From the NCBI GenBank assembly GCA_002420305.1, contig DIHT01000132.1, positions 18,904-33,047 of the forward strand: a DNA stretch of 14,144 nt. The letters run 5' to 3'. The position numbers were made by a program, and so were the translations under genes. The notes under the pieces are model-generated. The model saw nothing but the letters and a program-made list of their open reading frames with translations. It did no database searches and had not been told where the DNA came from. Shown here piece by piece: positions 7,855 through 14,144 of this stretch. Position 1 is the first letter of the stretch; the number at the start of each line of letters is the position of its first letter. The DNA is from Akkermansiaceae bacterium UBA5689 (GTDB taxonomy: Bacteria; Verrucomicrobiota; Verrucomicrobiia; Verrucomicrobiales; Akkermansiaceae).

Positions 7855-8559
7855 ATGAATCTCACCGGTATGCGGGCAGTTGTCTTTGGAGGAACCTCAG
7901 GGATCGGCCTTGCCGTCGTGGATCAACTGGCTGCAGAGGGCGTGGATGTCCTTGCCGCGAGCCGCACGGCCGCGGACAGGAACAAGCCTGAAGGACAAGC
8001 ATCTCGGCACTCGGTCGACGTCCTCGACCGGGAAGACCTGAGCAAATTCTACGAGGACCATGGCCCTTTTGACATAATGGTGAACACCGCCGTTCCTTCC
8101 AGCCGGGCTCAAGGTCCGTTCGCGGAGATGACACTCGACGGCTTTGAATCAACTTTCGACAAACTTTGGGGCTACGTGAACAGCGTTCGCCTTGGGCTGG
8201 CAAGCCTCAACACCAACGCTTCGATCGTTCTGGTAAGCGGATTTCCCGCTAGAAAATGTCTCCCAGGGGCCTCTGCGATCTCAACAGTCGGCAATGCAAT
8301 AGAGGGATTTGTCCGGGCCATTGCCCCTGAAATTTCACCCCGAAGAATCAATGCCGTCTCCCCAGGCATCATCGACACCCCGCTCTTCCCCCAGGAGGGG
8401 GTAGCGCGAGAAGAATTTCTCCAGCAAACCACGGGAACTCATCCCATTCCCCGCCCTGGAACATCTGCCGAAGTTGCGCAGGCCGTTCTTTTTCTCCTCA
8501 AGAACGACTTTACCACGGGAACCGTAGTAGACGTTGACGGCGGCGCGACTCTTCCATGA
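7855..8559 (+). CDS. Short-chain dehydrogenase/reductase-like protein lacking the YxxxK catalytic pair
   Basis: A 234-residue Rossmann protein of the SDR superfamily. The cofactor loop GGTSGIG is at residues 12-18. Arg37 after strand beta-2 (AASR) suggests NADP(H), VNTA (76-79) replaces NNAG, and the C-terminus has INAVSPGIIDTP and the usual TGTVVDVDGGATL ending. Aligning ISTVGNAIEGFVR (142-154) with the standard YxxxKAAxxGLxR helix puts Ile142 at the catalytic Tyr and Gly146 at the catalytic Lys; Ser128 fits the catalytic Ser. I recall a subgroup with similar SG-x-AR-x-x-PGA segments that also lacks the pair, but cannot confirm it here. The frame opens with a GTG at 7786, but the ATG at 7855 gives the normal SDR N-terminus (MNLTGMRAVVFGG). 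No Shine-Dalgarno. Its substrate is unknown. It is convergent with the sugar kinase 33 bases downstream. Confidence 0.88.
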   Translation: MNLTGMRAVVFGGTSGIGLAVVDQLAAEGVDVLAASRTAADRNKPEGQASRHSVDVLDREDLSKFYEDHGPFDIMVNTAVPSSRAQGPFAEMTLDGFESTFDKLWGYVNSVRLGLASLNTNASIVLVSGFPARKCLPGASAISTVGNAIEGFVRAIAPEISPRRINAVSPGIIDTPLFPQEGVAREEFLQQTTGTHPIPRPGTSAEVAQAVLFLLKNDFTTGTVVDVDGGATLP

Positions 8560-8592
8560 TCAGACACCAAGGAAGAATCTGAGGAGAACAGT

Positions 8593-9669
8593 CTAACGCT
8601 GCACCCGGGCGTTGCCTTCCCAGATACTCCACACCTGCTCCTCATCAGCAGGCTGCCCGTAGTCTGTAAGCTGGGTAGCGGCAAGCGCACCCGTGGCCCA
8701 CCCAAACTGAGCACATTTTGCTCCATCCCATCCTTTAAGGATTCCATAAAGCAATCCTCCAACAAATCCATCTCCTCCCCCAATTCTGTCGAGGACCCCG
8801 ATCTCCCGTGGCTCGATGACATGCCAGTCACCTCCATCGGCCACGATGCCTCCCCACTCGTGCAGGTTCACACTAACAACCTCACGTAGTGTGGTGGCGT
8901 AGATCGAGGCATTGGGAAACTGCTGTTTTACCCGGTCGATCATTTCCTTGAAACTGTCGATCTTGCCCCCGATATCCTCTCCCCCTGCTTCCGGACCTTC
9001 GACGCCCAGGCAAAGTTGAAAGTCCTCCTCATTTCCCACAAGAACATCCGCAAGGCTTCCGATTTCCTTGAAGGCGTCGCTCAACTCCTGCTCTCTCCCT
9101 TTCCAGAAAGTCGCACGGTGATTGAGATCGAAGGAGATCTTGGTGTCGTATTTCTTGGCAAGACGGGCAACGTCGAGACAGAACTGGGTCGAATCCGGTG
9201 AGAGAGCTGCGATCAATCCAGACATGTGAACGATCTGAGCGCCCTCCTCACCGAAGATCCGCTCAAGATCGAAGTCATCGGCCTTAAGGTCACGCCCTAC
9301 CTCTCCCGCTCTGTCATTCCACACCCGTGGTCCTCTTGATCCCGTTCCGCTGTCTGCCATGTTGATCTGGTGCCGGTACCCCCAGGGACCACCCTGCTCC
9401 ATATCGGGACCTTCATAGTCCATATGCCGGCCTGCGAGGTTATCCTTGATGAAACGTGAAACCGGGCTGCCCTTGACGAAGGAGGTGAGAATCTTAACCG
9501 GCAGGCCAAGGTAGGAAGATACGCTACCCACGTTGGATTCTGCACTACTGGCAGTGAGAACAAAGTTGTCAGAGCAATGAAACGGCTGGCCATTCAGGGG
9601 AGTAAGACGTGTTCCCATCGACGTGGGGATCACCATCGCATATTTGCAGTCGGGCTTGAGATCAATCAT
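8593..9669 (-). CDS. kdgK: PfkB-family carbohydrate kinase, 2-keto-3-deoxygluconate kinase-like
   Basis: A 358-residue ribokinase/PfkB-fold kinase, probably phosphorylating a sugar acid such as 2-keto-3-deoxygluconate with ATP. The N-terminal segment SSAESNVGSVSSYLGLPVK (41-59) corresponds to the substrate-binding GGxxANVAxxLAxLG segment of KDG kinases. The middle has FDLNHRATFW and VLVGNEEDF, as in KDG kinases. The C-terminal PfkB signature DRIGGGDGFVGG (294-305) holds the anion hole and catalytic base D300; the usual GAGD is GGGD here. The frame extends 27 codons to a TTG at 9750, but the ATG at 9669 gives the normal N-terminus and is preferred. Its exact substrate is not proven and fructokinase-type activity remains possible. 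With two sulfatases nearby, it fits uronate or sulfated-glycan use. It is divergent from moxR. Confidence 0.87.
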   Translation of the reverse strand: MIDLKPDCKYAMVIPTSMGTRLTPLNGQPFHCSDNFVLTASSAESNVGSVSSYLGLPVKILTSFVKGSPVSRFIKDNLAGRHMDYEGPDMEQGGPWGYRHQINMADSGTGSRGPRVWNDRAGEVGRDLKADDFDLERIFGEEGAQIVHMSGLIAALSPDSTQFCLDVARLAKKYDTKISFDLNHRATFWKGREQELSDAFKEIGSLADVLVGNEEDFQLCLGVEGPEAGGEDIGGKIDSFKEMIDRVKQQFPNASIYATTLREVVSVNLHEWGGIVADGGDWHVIEPREIGVLDRIGGGDGFVGGLLYGILKGWDGAKCAQFGWATGALAATQLTDYGQPADEEQVWSIWEGNARVQR

Positions 9670-9842
9670 GGTGTGGCCGGAAAAGTTGTTCTTGGATGCT
9701 GAGAGTGTGGGTCGGCAGTTAGCAGGATCTCCAAAGAGGAGCAAGTCCAACGGGAATTGAGTCGCTCGTCAGCAGCACGCAGCTCCGTCCCGTGGCCGCC
9801 AAAGGCTCGCATCACCTTCGTTCCGAGATAGCTGTTAGATCG

Positions 9843-9892
9843 CTCACTTCAGTTATCTTGATTACTTGAAGGGTGAGTTTTCATCTTACCCT
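9843..9892 (+). promoter_or_regulatory. Two mutually exclusive hairpins in the moxR upstream region
   Basis: CTCACTTCA (9843-9851) can pair with TGAAG-gg-TGAG (9867-9877), a 9-pair stem with a two-base bulge. The same right arm, AGGGTGAG (9870-9877), can instead pair with CTTACCCT (9885-9892), an 8-pair stem with one G-U and a 7-base loop. The two cannot form together, an arrangement seen in attenuators and riboswitch-like leaders. Whether the region is transcribed is unknown. Confidence 0.35.
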
Positions 9893-9907
9893 AACCAGTT
9901 AAAATCG

Positions 9908-9937
9908 CCCTGAGTTGCGCAAAACAACTGCTCAGGG
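9908..9937 (+). repeat. Inverted repeat upstream of moxR
   Basis: CCCTGAG (9908-9914) is the exact reverse complement of CTCAGGG (9931-9937). Inside, AGTTG (9913-9917) could alternatively pair with CAACT (9925-9929). No T-run follows on the plus strand, so it is not a classical terminator. It lies about 180 bases before the moxR ATG and could be an operator or a leader hairpin. Confidence 0.4.
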
Positions 9938-10119
9938 ACATCACCTTATCGTGCGCTGCACTTCCGAGCAATTCAGGCTTGTTGGAGCGGAGGTCTTTGG
10001 TTGTAGATCCTCCCCGCAAAGAATTTATCGCCTTCTTCTCCATTAGGGAAATTTGGGCGTTAAATGAGGCTCCCAAAGGGGGTTTCCTTGCCACAACAAA
10101 GCTCACCAGACGGTATACC

Positions 10120-11268
10120 ATGGCTAAAAAAGCAACCAAGAAGACCACCAAGAAAAAGACGGCCTCGCGCACCAGCAAGGTAGGAGCAGCAAAAGAGTTA
10201 GCTGCCACTGCCAAGAAATCGATCCTCCAGCCTGATGAAGCCGGTGAGATTGATGACGTTACTGCTGTCAAAAAACTGCACGATGCCCGCGACGCAATCG
10301 TCGGCGAGCTCCGGAAGAATATTGTCGGAATGGATCAGGTCATCGACGAGGTCCTCATCGCTATTTTCTCCCGCGGCCATGGTTTGCTCGAGGGAGTTCC
10401 TGGTCTCGCTAAGACCCTCTTGGTCAGTTCGATCGCCAAGACTCTTTCGTTATCGTTCAAGCGAATCCAGTTCACCCCGGACCTCATGCCCTCGGACATT
10501 ACCGGCAGTGAGCTTCTGCAGGACGATCCCGAGACCCGCGAACGCAAGTTCATGTTCACCAAAGGGCCGATCTTCTCCAACCTCGTGCTGGCAGATGAAA
10601 TCAACCGGACCCCCCCAAAAACTCAGGCAGCGCTCCTTGAGGCCATGCAGGAAAAGATCGTATCGGCCGGAGGTGACGATTACGCCTTGGACGCTCCCTT
10701 CTTCGTGCTGGCAACGCAAAACCCCCTTGAGCAGGAAGGCACTTACACTCTTCCGGAAGCCCAGCTGGATCGCTTCATGTTCAAGATCCACGTCGGCTAT
10801 CCATCGCAGCAGGAAGAAATTGACATCATGCGCAGCGTGACTTCAGGCAGCGGCGGCAGCCCTCAGGAAGTACTCAGCAAGGCGGATATTCTCCTCCTTC
10901 AGGACCTTGTTGGCCGGGTTCCCGTGGCTCCCCATATCTTCCAATATGTTGCGGCTCTTGTACGTGCGACCCGTCCTTCCGAGGAAAATGCCCCCGGCTT
11001 CATTAAGGATTTTGTTTCGTGGGGATGCGGCCCACGCGCCGGCCTGAACCTGATAACCGGCGCCAAGGCCCGGGCTATCCTCCGCGGGCGCTTCGGCGCT
11101 TCTTTGGAAGACGTCCAAGCCCTTGCCGCGCCCGTCCTGCGCCATCGCATGGGGCTCAACTTCGCAGCCCAGGCAGAAGGAGTAGACGCTGATCATGTGG
11201 TCGGCCGCCTCCTCGAGGAAATCCCGAGCGACAAGGAACTCTACGAAAAAGAAGAGGCATCGGCCTGA
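10120..11268 (+). CDS. MoxR-family AAA+ ATPase with lysine-rich N-terminal tail
   Basis: A 382-residue cytoplasmic AAA+ ATPase of the MoxR/AAA_3 class, thought to act as a chaperone that remodels or inserts cofactors into partner complexes, usually with a DUF58 or VWA partner. Walker A is GVPGLAKT (92-99), Walker B is LVLADEIN (D159-E160) followed by RTPPKTQAALLEAMQE, and sensor 1 is LATQNP (N201), followed by LPEAQLDRF. The C-terminal lid has VSWGCGPRAGLNL. The first 25 residues hold nine lysines (MAKKATKKTTKKK onward), an extension absent from short MoxR proteins. The frame is open further upstream to a TTG at 9979, but MAKKA after ACGGTATACC at 10120 is the likely start; no Shine-Dalgarno. 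It is first in a same-strand series with the DUF58 gene 182 bases downstream. Confidence 0.95.
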   Translation: MAKKATKKTTKKKTASRTSKVGAAKELAATAKKSILQPDEAGEIDDVTAVKKLHDARDAIVGELRKNIVGMDQVIDEVLIAIFSRGHGLLEGVPGLAKTLLVSSIAKTLSLSFKRIQFTPDLMPSDITGSELLQDDPETRERKFMFTKGPIFSNLVLADEINRTPPKTQAALLEAMQEKIVSAGGDDYALDAPFFVLATQNPLEQEGTYTLPEAQLDRFMFKIHVGYPSQQEEIDIMRSVTSGSGGSPQEVLSKADILLLQDLVGRVPVAPHIFQYVAALVRATRPSEENAPGFIKDFVSWGCGPRAGLNLITGAKARAILRGRFGASLEDVQALAAPVLRHRMGLNFAAQAEGVDADHVVGRLLEEIPSDKELYEKEEASA

Positions 11269-11300
11269 TCTGATCAGCCGCCCAAGCCGACTCATATCGT

Positions 11301-11329
11301 TCTTCCCCTGCGCTCCATGGAGGGGAAGA
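11301..11329 (+). repeat. Hairpin in the moxR-DUF58 spacer
   Basis: TCTTCCCCT (11301-11309) is the exact reverse complement of AGGGGAAGA (11321-11329), giving a 9-pair stem with an 11-base loop. It starts 33 bases after the moxR stop. GAGGGTGACCCC follows rather than a T-run, so it is not a standard intrinsic terminator; it may stabilise the moxR end or trim the operon mRNA. The rest of the 182-base spacer has no gene I can support. Confidence 0.5.
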
Positions 11330-11450
11330 GGGTGACCCCCGCCGGCCAACGGCCACATGCTTGCCAGCGGCTGACAGCCCTCTTTCATTTCGATCTGACA
11401 CACCCAACCACAAAGAAAGGGCGGCCGTGACGCCTCCCTAGCTATTCAAG

Positions 11451-12404
11451 ATGCCTGAAGCGACCACCTCATCCAGAGAGCCTTCCCCGGAAGAATCCAA
11501 TAAACCACGCGGCCCTAAGTATCTCGACCCAGAGACCCTCTCCAAACTTGGATCGCTGGACATCGTGGCACGCAAGGTCGTAGAGGGCCTGCGAATTGGC
11601 CAGCACAAGAGCCCCAGCCGGGGTATCAGTTCGGAGTTCAGCGCTTACCGGCAGTATGCTCAGGGTGACGAGACGCGCAACATCGACTGGAAAGCCTACG
11701 CCCGATGTGACCGATACTACATCAAGCTTTTCGATGCCGAGACCAACTTCGCCTCGAACATGCTTCTCGATGCGAGCCAGTCCATGACCTATCAGTCCGG
11801 CAAGATTTCCAAGCTTGAGTATGCCAAGTATCTGGCGGCCAGCCTGTCCTATCTCACCATTGACCAGGGCGACTCCGCTGGAGTGGGGATCTTCGATGGG
11901 GAGCTGCAGAACTACATTGCTCCAAAGAGCCACATGGGAGTTCTCCACGATATTTCCTCTGAACTGGAGAAGGTCACCCCGGCGCCTCGAACGAATGTGG
12001 GAGCTGTTCTTCATGACTTCGCACACCGAATGACTCGACGGGGATTTGTGATGCTTTTCTCGGATCTTTTCGACAACACAGAGGAGTTCATCGACGGGCT
12101 GAATCACCTTCGCTATGGGGGCCACAACGTGATTCTCTGGCACATCATGGACCCCTACGAGATCGAGTTCCCTCTGAATGGAATGTGGAAGTTCATGGGA
12201 CTCGAGGGCGAGGGCGAAGTCATCACCCAGCCGGGCCGCGTCCGTGCCAACTATCTGGAGGAACTCAAGAAATTCGTCACCGGGATCAAGCGGGCATGCA
12301 ACAAGTCCGGAGTGGAACACGTGTTGGTGAATACGAAGGTTCCCATTGAACAGACCATCAGCAATTACCTCCTCCAGCGTTCTGCGCTGGCCAAGGCAAA
12401 ATAA
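11451..12404 (+). CDS. DUF58-domain protein (MoxR partner, VWA-like fold)
   Basis: A 317-residue soluble protein of the DUF58 family, which is habitually encoded beside MoxR ATPases; its biochemical role is undefined. The family signature YAQGDETRNIDWKAYARCD lies at about residues 68-86 (G72, D73, R76, N77, D79 and W80 are the conserved core). It is followed by LDASQSM at 106-112, a DxSxS motif like the metal-ion-dependent adhesion site (MIDAS) of von Willebrand A domains (D107, S109, S111). Later come VMLFSDLFD and VILWHIMDPYE, the next VWA-like strands. There is no signal peptide or membrane segment, and the first 20 residues are Ser/Pro/Glu-rich. The ATG at 11451 is the first in frame and has no Shine-Dalgarno. 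It is 182 bases after moxR and 24 bases before the secreted protein gene, which suggests cotranscription of at least these two. Confidence 0.94.
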   Translation: MPEATTSSREPSPEESNKPRGPKYLDPETLSKLGSLDIVARKVVEGLRIGQHKSPSRGISSEFSAYRQYAQGDETRNIDWKAYARCDRYYIKLFDAETNFASNMLLDASQSMTYQSGKISKLEYAKYLAASLSYLTIDQGDSAGVGIFDGELQNYIAPKSHMGVLHDISSELEKVTPAPRTNVGAVLHDFAHRMTRRGFVMLFSDLFDNTEEFIDGLNHLRYGGHNVILWHIMDPYEIEFPLNGMWKFMGLEGEGEVITQPGRVRANYLEELKKFVTGIKRACNKSGVEHVLVNTKVPIEQTISNYLLQRSALAKAK

Positions 12405-12428
12405 TCAGATCCTGAAAGAATAGTGATC

Positions 12429-14144
12429 ATGCCATCCCTCTTTTCGAGCACGACCCGCAGCCTCGCCTTTTGCACGGCGGTGGCGTTTTCGGGTCTGGCC
12501 ATTGGAAAAGAGGAGGCCATCACCTCCGCGAATCACCCGGCTCTGCAACGCGCCCTGACCGAGAGCCCTGATGCCGACAAGAATGCAGACGGGCAACTTT
12601 CCCTTGAGGAATACTCCGCGCTTCTCGGCCCGCAGCGTCCTAACGACCCGGAGAACCCCAAGGCTCCGCTGTTACCCGTGCGCCTTGATGGCAATCTCGT
12701 GATTCACGATTTCGAGGAGAATAACCTCGGGCAGAATCCCGGCTGGAGCCCCGTGCATGCAACACCTCTGAAAGACAACCCTCTGGGTGCTCTCGGAGGG
12801 AGCTGGCAAAGAGAGGGGGACGCATTCAACCGAGACTTGCAATCAGGCACCAAGATGATGCGGCGCAGGGTCGGGCCATTTGAGGGAAAGCTCTTCCTCA
12901 CCACGATCAGCAATAGCCAGCGCTCTGTGGGAAGTCTTCGCTCCCCTGTGTTTCTGATTGAGCAGGATTATGTCCTGATCCGCATGAGCGGTGGCGGACA
13001 TCCGGGCCAGATCTGCGTCAACCTGCATACCGCTGCCGGAGTCGTCCGAAGCGCAACTGGTAGCAATGACGACTACTTTGAGAACGTCGCCATGGACGTC
13101 CGGGAATTCCGGGGGCAATTCGCACGAATCGAACTTCGCGATCAGCACCGTGGCCTCTGGGGCCATCTCAACGTTGACGAGATTCTAATGACATCCCAGC
13201 CGGCGGATTCCCGGGTCATCAGCAGCCGACCGGCCCCACCAGCCCCCACCGGTGGCCTCGTGATCTCCGGCAGTGGTCAGCATCAGGGAGTCCTCACTCT
13301 TGAAAATGGGCAACTCTCCTGCGGAGGCAAGGCCGTCGATTCTGAGATTTTCCTCACGGTCAACTCCCTGCCCGAGAGTATCTCAAGGCTTCCGGGAGCG
13401 ATCCGACTGCTCAATGGGGAGGTGTGGAACGCCGAGGTGAAAACAGTCGAAGGAGCAGGCAGGAAGAAGCTTCTCAATATCCGGAGCCAGATCTTTGGCG
13501 AACAGAAAGTTCCGCTCTCTTCACTCGCGAGCATGGAGTTCGTTGCCGGCGAGCCGGGAGACAGCAGAGAACCGGGAACCTTCTACCGCAAGGACGGCGA
13601 ACCGCTTCCCGGCAGTCTGATCTGGGTGCGTGCGAAGGATATCGCGATCCGCTCGCCCCTCGGCGTGATTCCCGTGCCTCGTGCCTCCGCCCTCCGATTT
13701 GTCCTCGCGAGGCCCACCCCACCCGAAAAGCGAGTAGGGGACGAAATCGGACTTTCCGATGGCAGCATCCTTTTCGGCACTACAGCCTTCGAGGGCAATC
13801 AGCTCATTATCCAGCATGAAACTCTGGGAGAGATCAGGATCGCTTGGAGCAGCGTTCATTATCTTCGCCGCAATATCCCCGGGCTGATCTGGGTTGATCA
13901 GGCTCCAAGAACTGTCATGGAGGCCATTGGCCCAGCCCTGCCTCCGCCAGCGCCCCAACTCTCCACTACTGTCAGCGAGAGCCATGCGCGCTCCCTGCGC
14001 ATTATGCCTCATACTGTGCTCCGGCTATCTCTCCCTCCATCCGAGGAACCGGCAATCTTTAGAGGACAGCTTCATCCTGTCCCTGGCAATCAAGCTCAGC
14101 TGGAAGTCGCCCTCCTCCATGGAGACTCCCCCATCTGGTCTCGC
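12429..14144 (+). CDS. Large secreted protein with EF-hand, GH32-type jelly-roll, triple beta repeat and probable NPCBM domain (3' end beyond window)
   Basis: I translated this frame by hand: it is open for 572 codons to the last base of the window. A leader with hydrophobic core (residues 12-25, SLAFCTAVAFSGLA) suggests export. An EF-hand calcium loop runs from D50 to E61 (DKNADGQLSLEE). Residues about 90-256 look like the beta-sandwich found at the C-terminus of GH32 levanase-like proteins: VIHDFEE, GGGHPGQICVNL (188-199) and GHLNVDEI (245-252). Residues 323-482 contain three diverged repeats of the form G-x-x-x-(L/K)-x-(N/D)-G-E/S, then an I/L-rich strand, then IP-x-SS-like. From about 518, LRIMPHTVLRLSLP resembles the start of an NPCBM carbohydrate-binding module. 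No catalytic GH32 residues are seen. The start ATG is 24 bases after the DUF58 stop; GAAAGAA is a weak ribosome site. Function is unknown; glycan binding is inferred. Confidence 0.82.
   Translation, partial: MPSLFSSTTRSLAFCTAVAFSGLAIGKEEAITSANHPALQRALTESPDADKNADGQLSLEEYSALLGPQRPNDPENPKAPLLPVRLDGNLVIHDFEENNLGQNPGWSPVHATPLKDNPLGALGGSWQREGDAFNRDLQSGTKMMRRRVGPFEGKLFLTTISNSQRSVGSLRSPVFLIEQDYVLIRMSGGGHPGQICVNLHTAAGVVRSATGSNDDYFENVAMDVREFRGQFARIELRDQHRGLWGHLNVDEILMTSQPADSRVISSRPAPPAPTGGLVISGSGQHQGVLTLENGQLSCGGKAVDSEIFLTVNSLPESISRLPGAIRLLNGEVWNAEVKTVEGAGRKKLLNIRSQIFGEQKVPLSSLASMEFVAGEPGDSREPGTFYRKDGEPLPGSLIWVRAKDIAIRSPLGVIPVPRASALRFVLARPTPPEKRVGDEIGLSDGSILFGTTAFEGNQLIIQHETLGEIRIAWSSVHYLRRNIPGLIWVDQAPRTVMEAIGPALPPPAPQLSTTVSESHARSLRIMPHTVLRLSLPPSEEPAIFRGQLHPVPGNQAQLEVALLHGDSPIWSR

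Larger units (their letters stand above)
9670..10119. promoter_or_regulatory. 450-base divergent intergenic region between the sugar kinase and moxR
   Basis: No credible gene lies here. The frames extending kinase (to TTG 9750) and moxR (to TTG 9979) into it read as unlikely N-termini. A minus-strand frame at 9891-10271 is hydrophobic only because it is antisense to the lysine codons of moxR. It must hold the promoters for both divergent genes, but I see no strong -35/-10 pair. The part at 9843-9937 contains a cluster of overlapping inverted repeats described separately. Confidence 0.55.

Noticed and set aside
8560..8592. Short inverted repeat TCAGA / TCTGA between the SDR and kinase genes
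   Set aside because: Only five pairs with a 13-base loop and no T-run; expected by chance.
9891..10271. Minus-strand frame encoding a hydrophobic, membrane-like peptide
   Set aside because: It is antisense to the lysine-rich start of moxR; antisense lysine codons read as Leu/Phe and mimic a membrane segment. No start context or family match.
11317..11430. About 37-codon frame (ATGGAGGGG...) between moxR and DUF58
   Set aside because: It overlaps the hairpin, has no ribosome site and no recognisable features.
11469..12320. 283-codon minus-strand frame inside the DUF58 gene
   Set aside because: Antisense of a well-supported DUF58 gene with all its motifs; codon bias produces the open frame.
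13521..14012. Minus-strand frames near the right end
   Set aside because: They lie opposite the 572-codon open frame whose domains are recognisable; no independent evidence.

Overview
The window looks like chromosomal DNA of a Verrucomicrobia-type (PVC group) bacterium, probably aquatic or marine. This rests on gene content: a secreted CotH-like protein with a lamin-tail domain and calcium repeats, two exported type I sulfatases, a MoxR ATPase with a lysine-rich tail next to a DUF58 protein, and a secreted EF-hand/carbohydrate-binding-like protein. Most starts also lack a Shine-Dalgarno sequence. The assignment comes from recognising families, not from a search. I see no phage, transposon, CRISPR, tRNA or rRNA.

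Layout. 1-1716 (+): 3' part of a CotH kinase-like multidomain secreted protein, cut by the window start. 1832-3235 and 3345-4853 (both -): two exported sulfatases in tandem, likely one transcription unit read from the 4.85 kb end. 5002-6510 (+): 6-phosphogluconate dehydrogenase (gnd), divergent from the sulfatases. 6530-7720 (-): FabV-type enoyl reductase, convergent with gnd. 7855-8559 (+): a short-chain dehydrogenase-like protein without the usual YxxxK catalytic pair, divergent from fabV. 8593-9669 (-): a PfkB-family sugar kinase resembling 2-keto-3-deoxygluconate kinase. 9670-10119: a 450-base divergent control region with overlapping inverted repeats. 10120-11268, 11451-12404 and 12429 to the window end (+): MoxR ATPase, DUF58 protein, and a large secreted protein that is still open at the last base.

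How the genes fit together. The sulfatases remove sulfate esters outside the cytoplasm, probably from polysaccharides. The PfkB/KDG-type kinase and Gnd handle sugar acids in the cytoplasm, so the left two thirds fits a polysaccharide-using heterotroph. FabV belongs to fatty-acid synthesis and is not obviously linked. MoxR plus DUF58 is the core of a widespread but poorly understood chaperone-like module that usually sits beside von Willebrand A or Bat proteins. Here the third gene is instead an exported protein with an EF-hand, a jelly-roll domain like that seen at the C-terminus of GH32 enzymes, three degenerate beta repeats and an apparent NPCBM-type domain. I consider that trio the most interesting part of the window.
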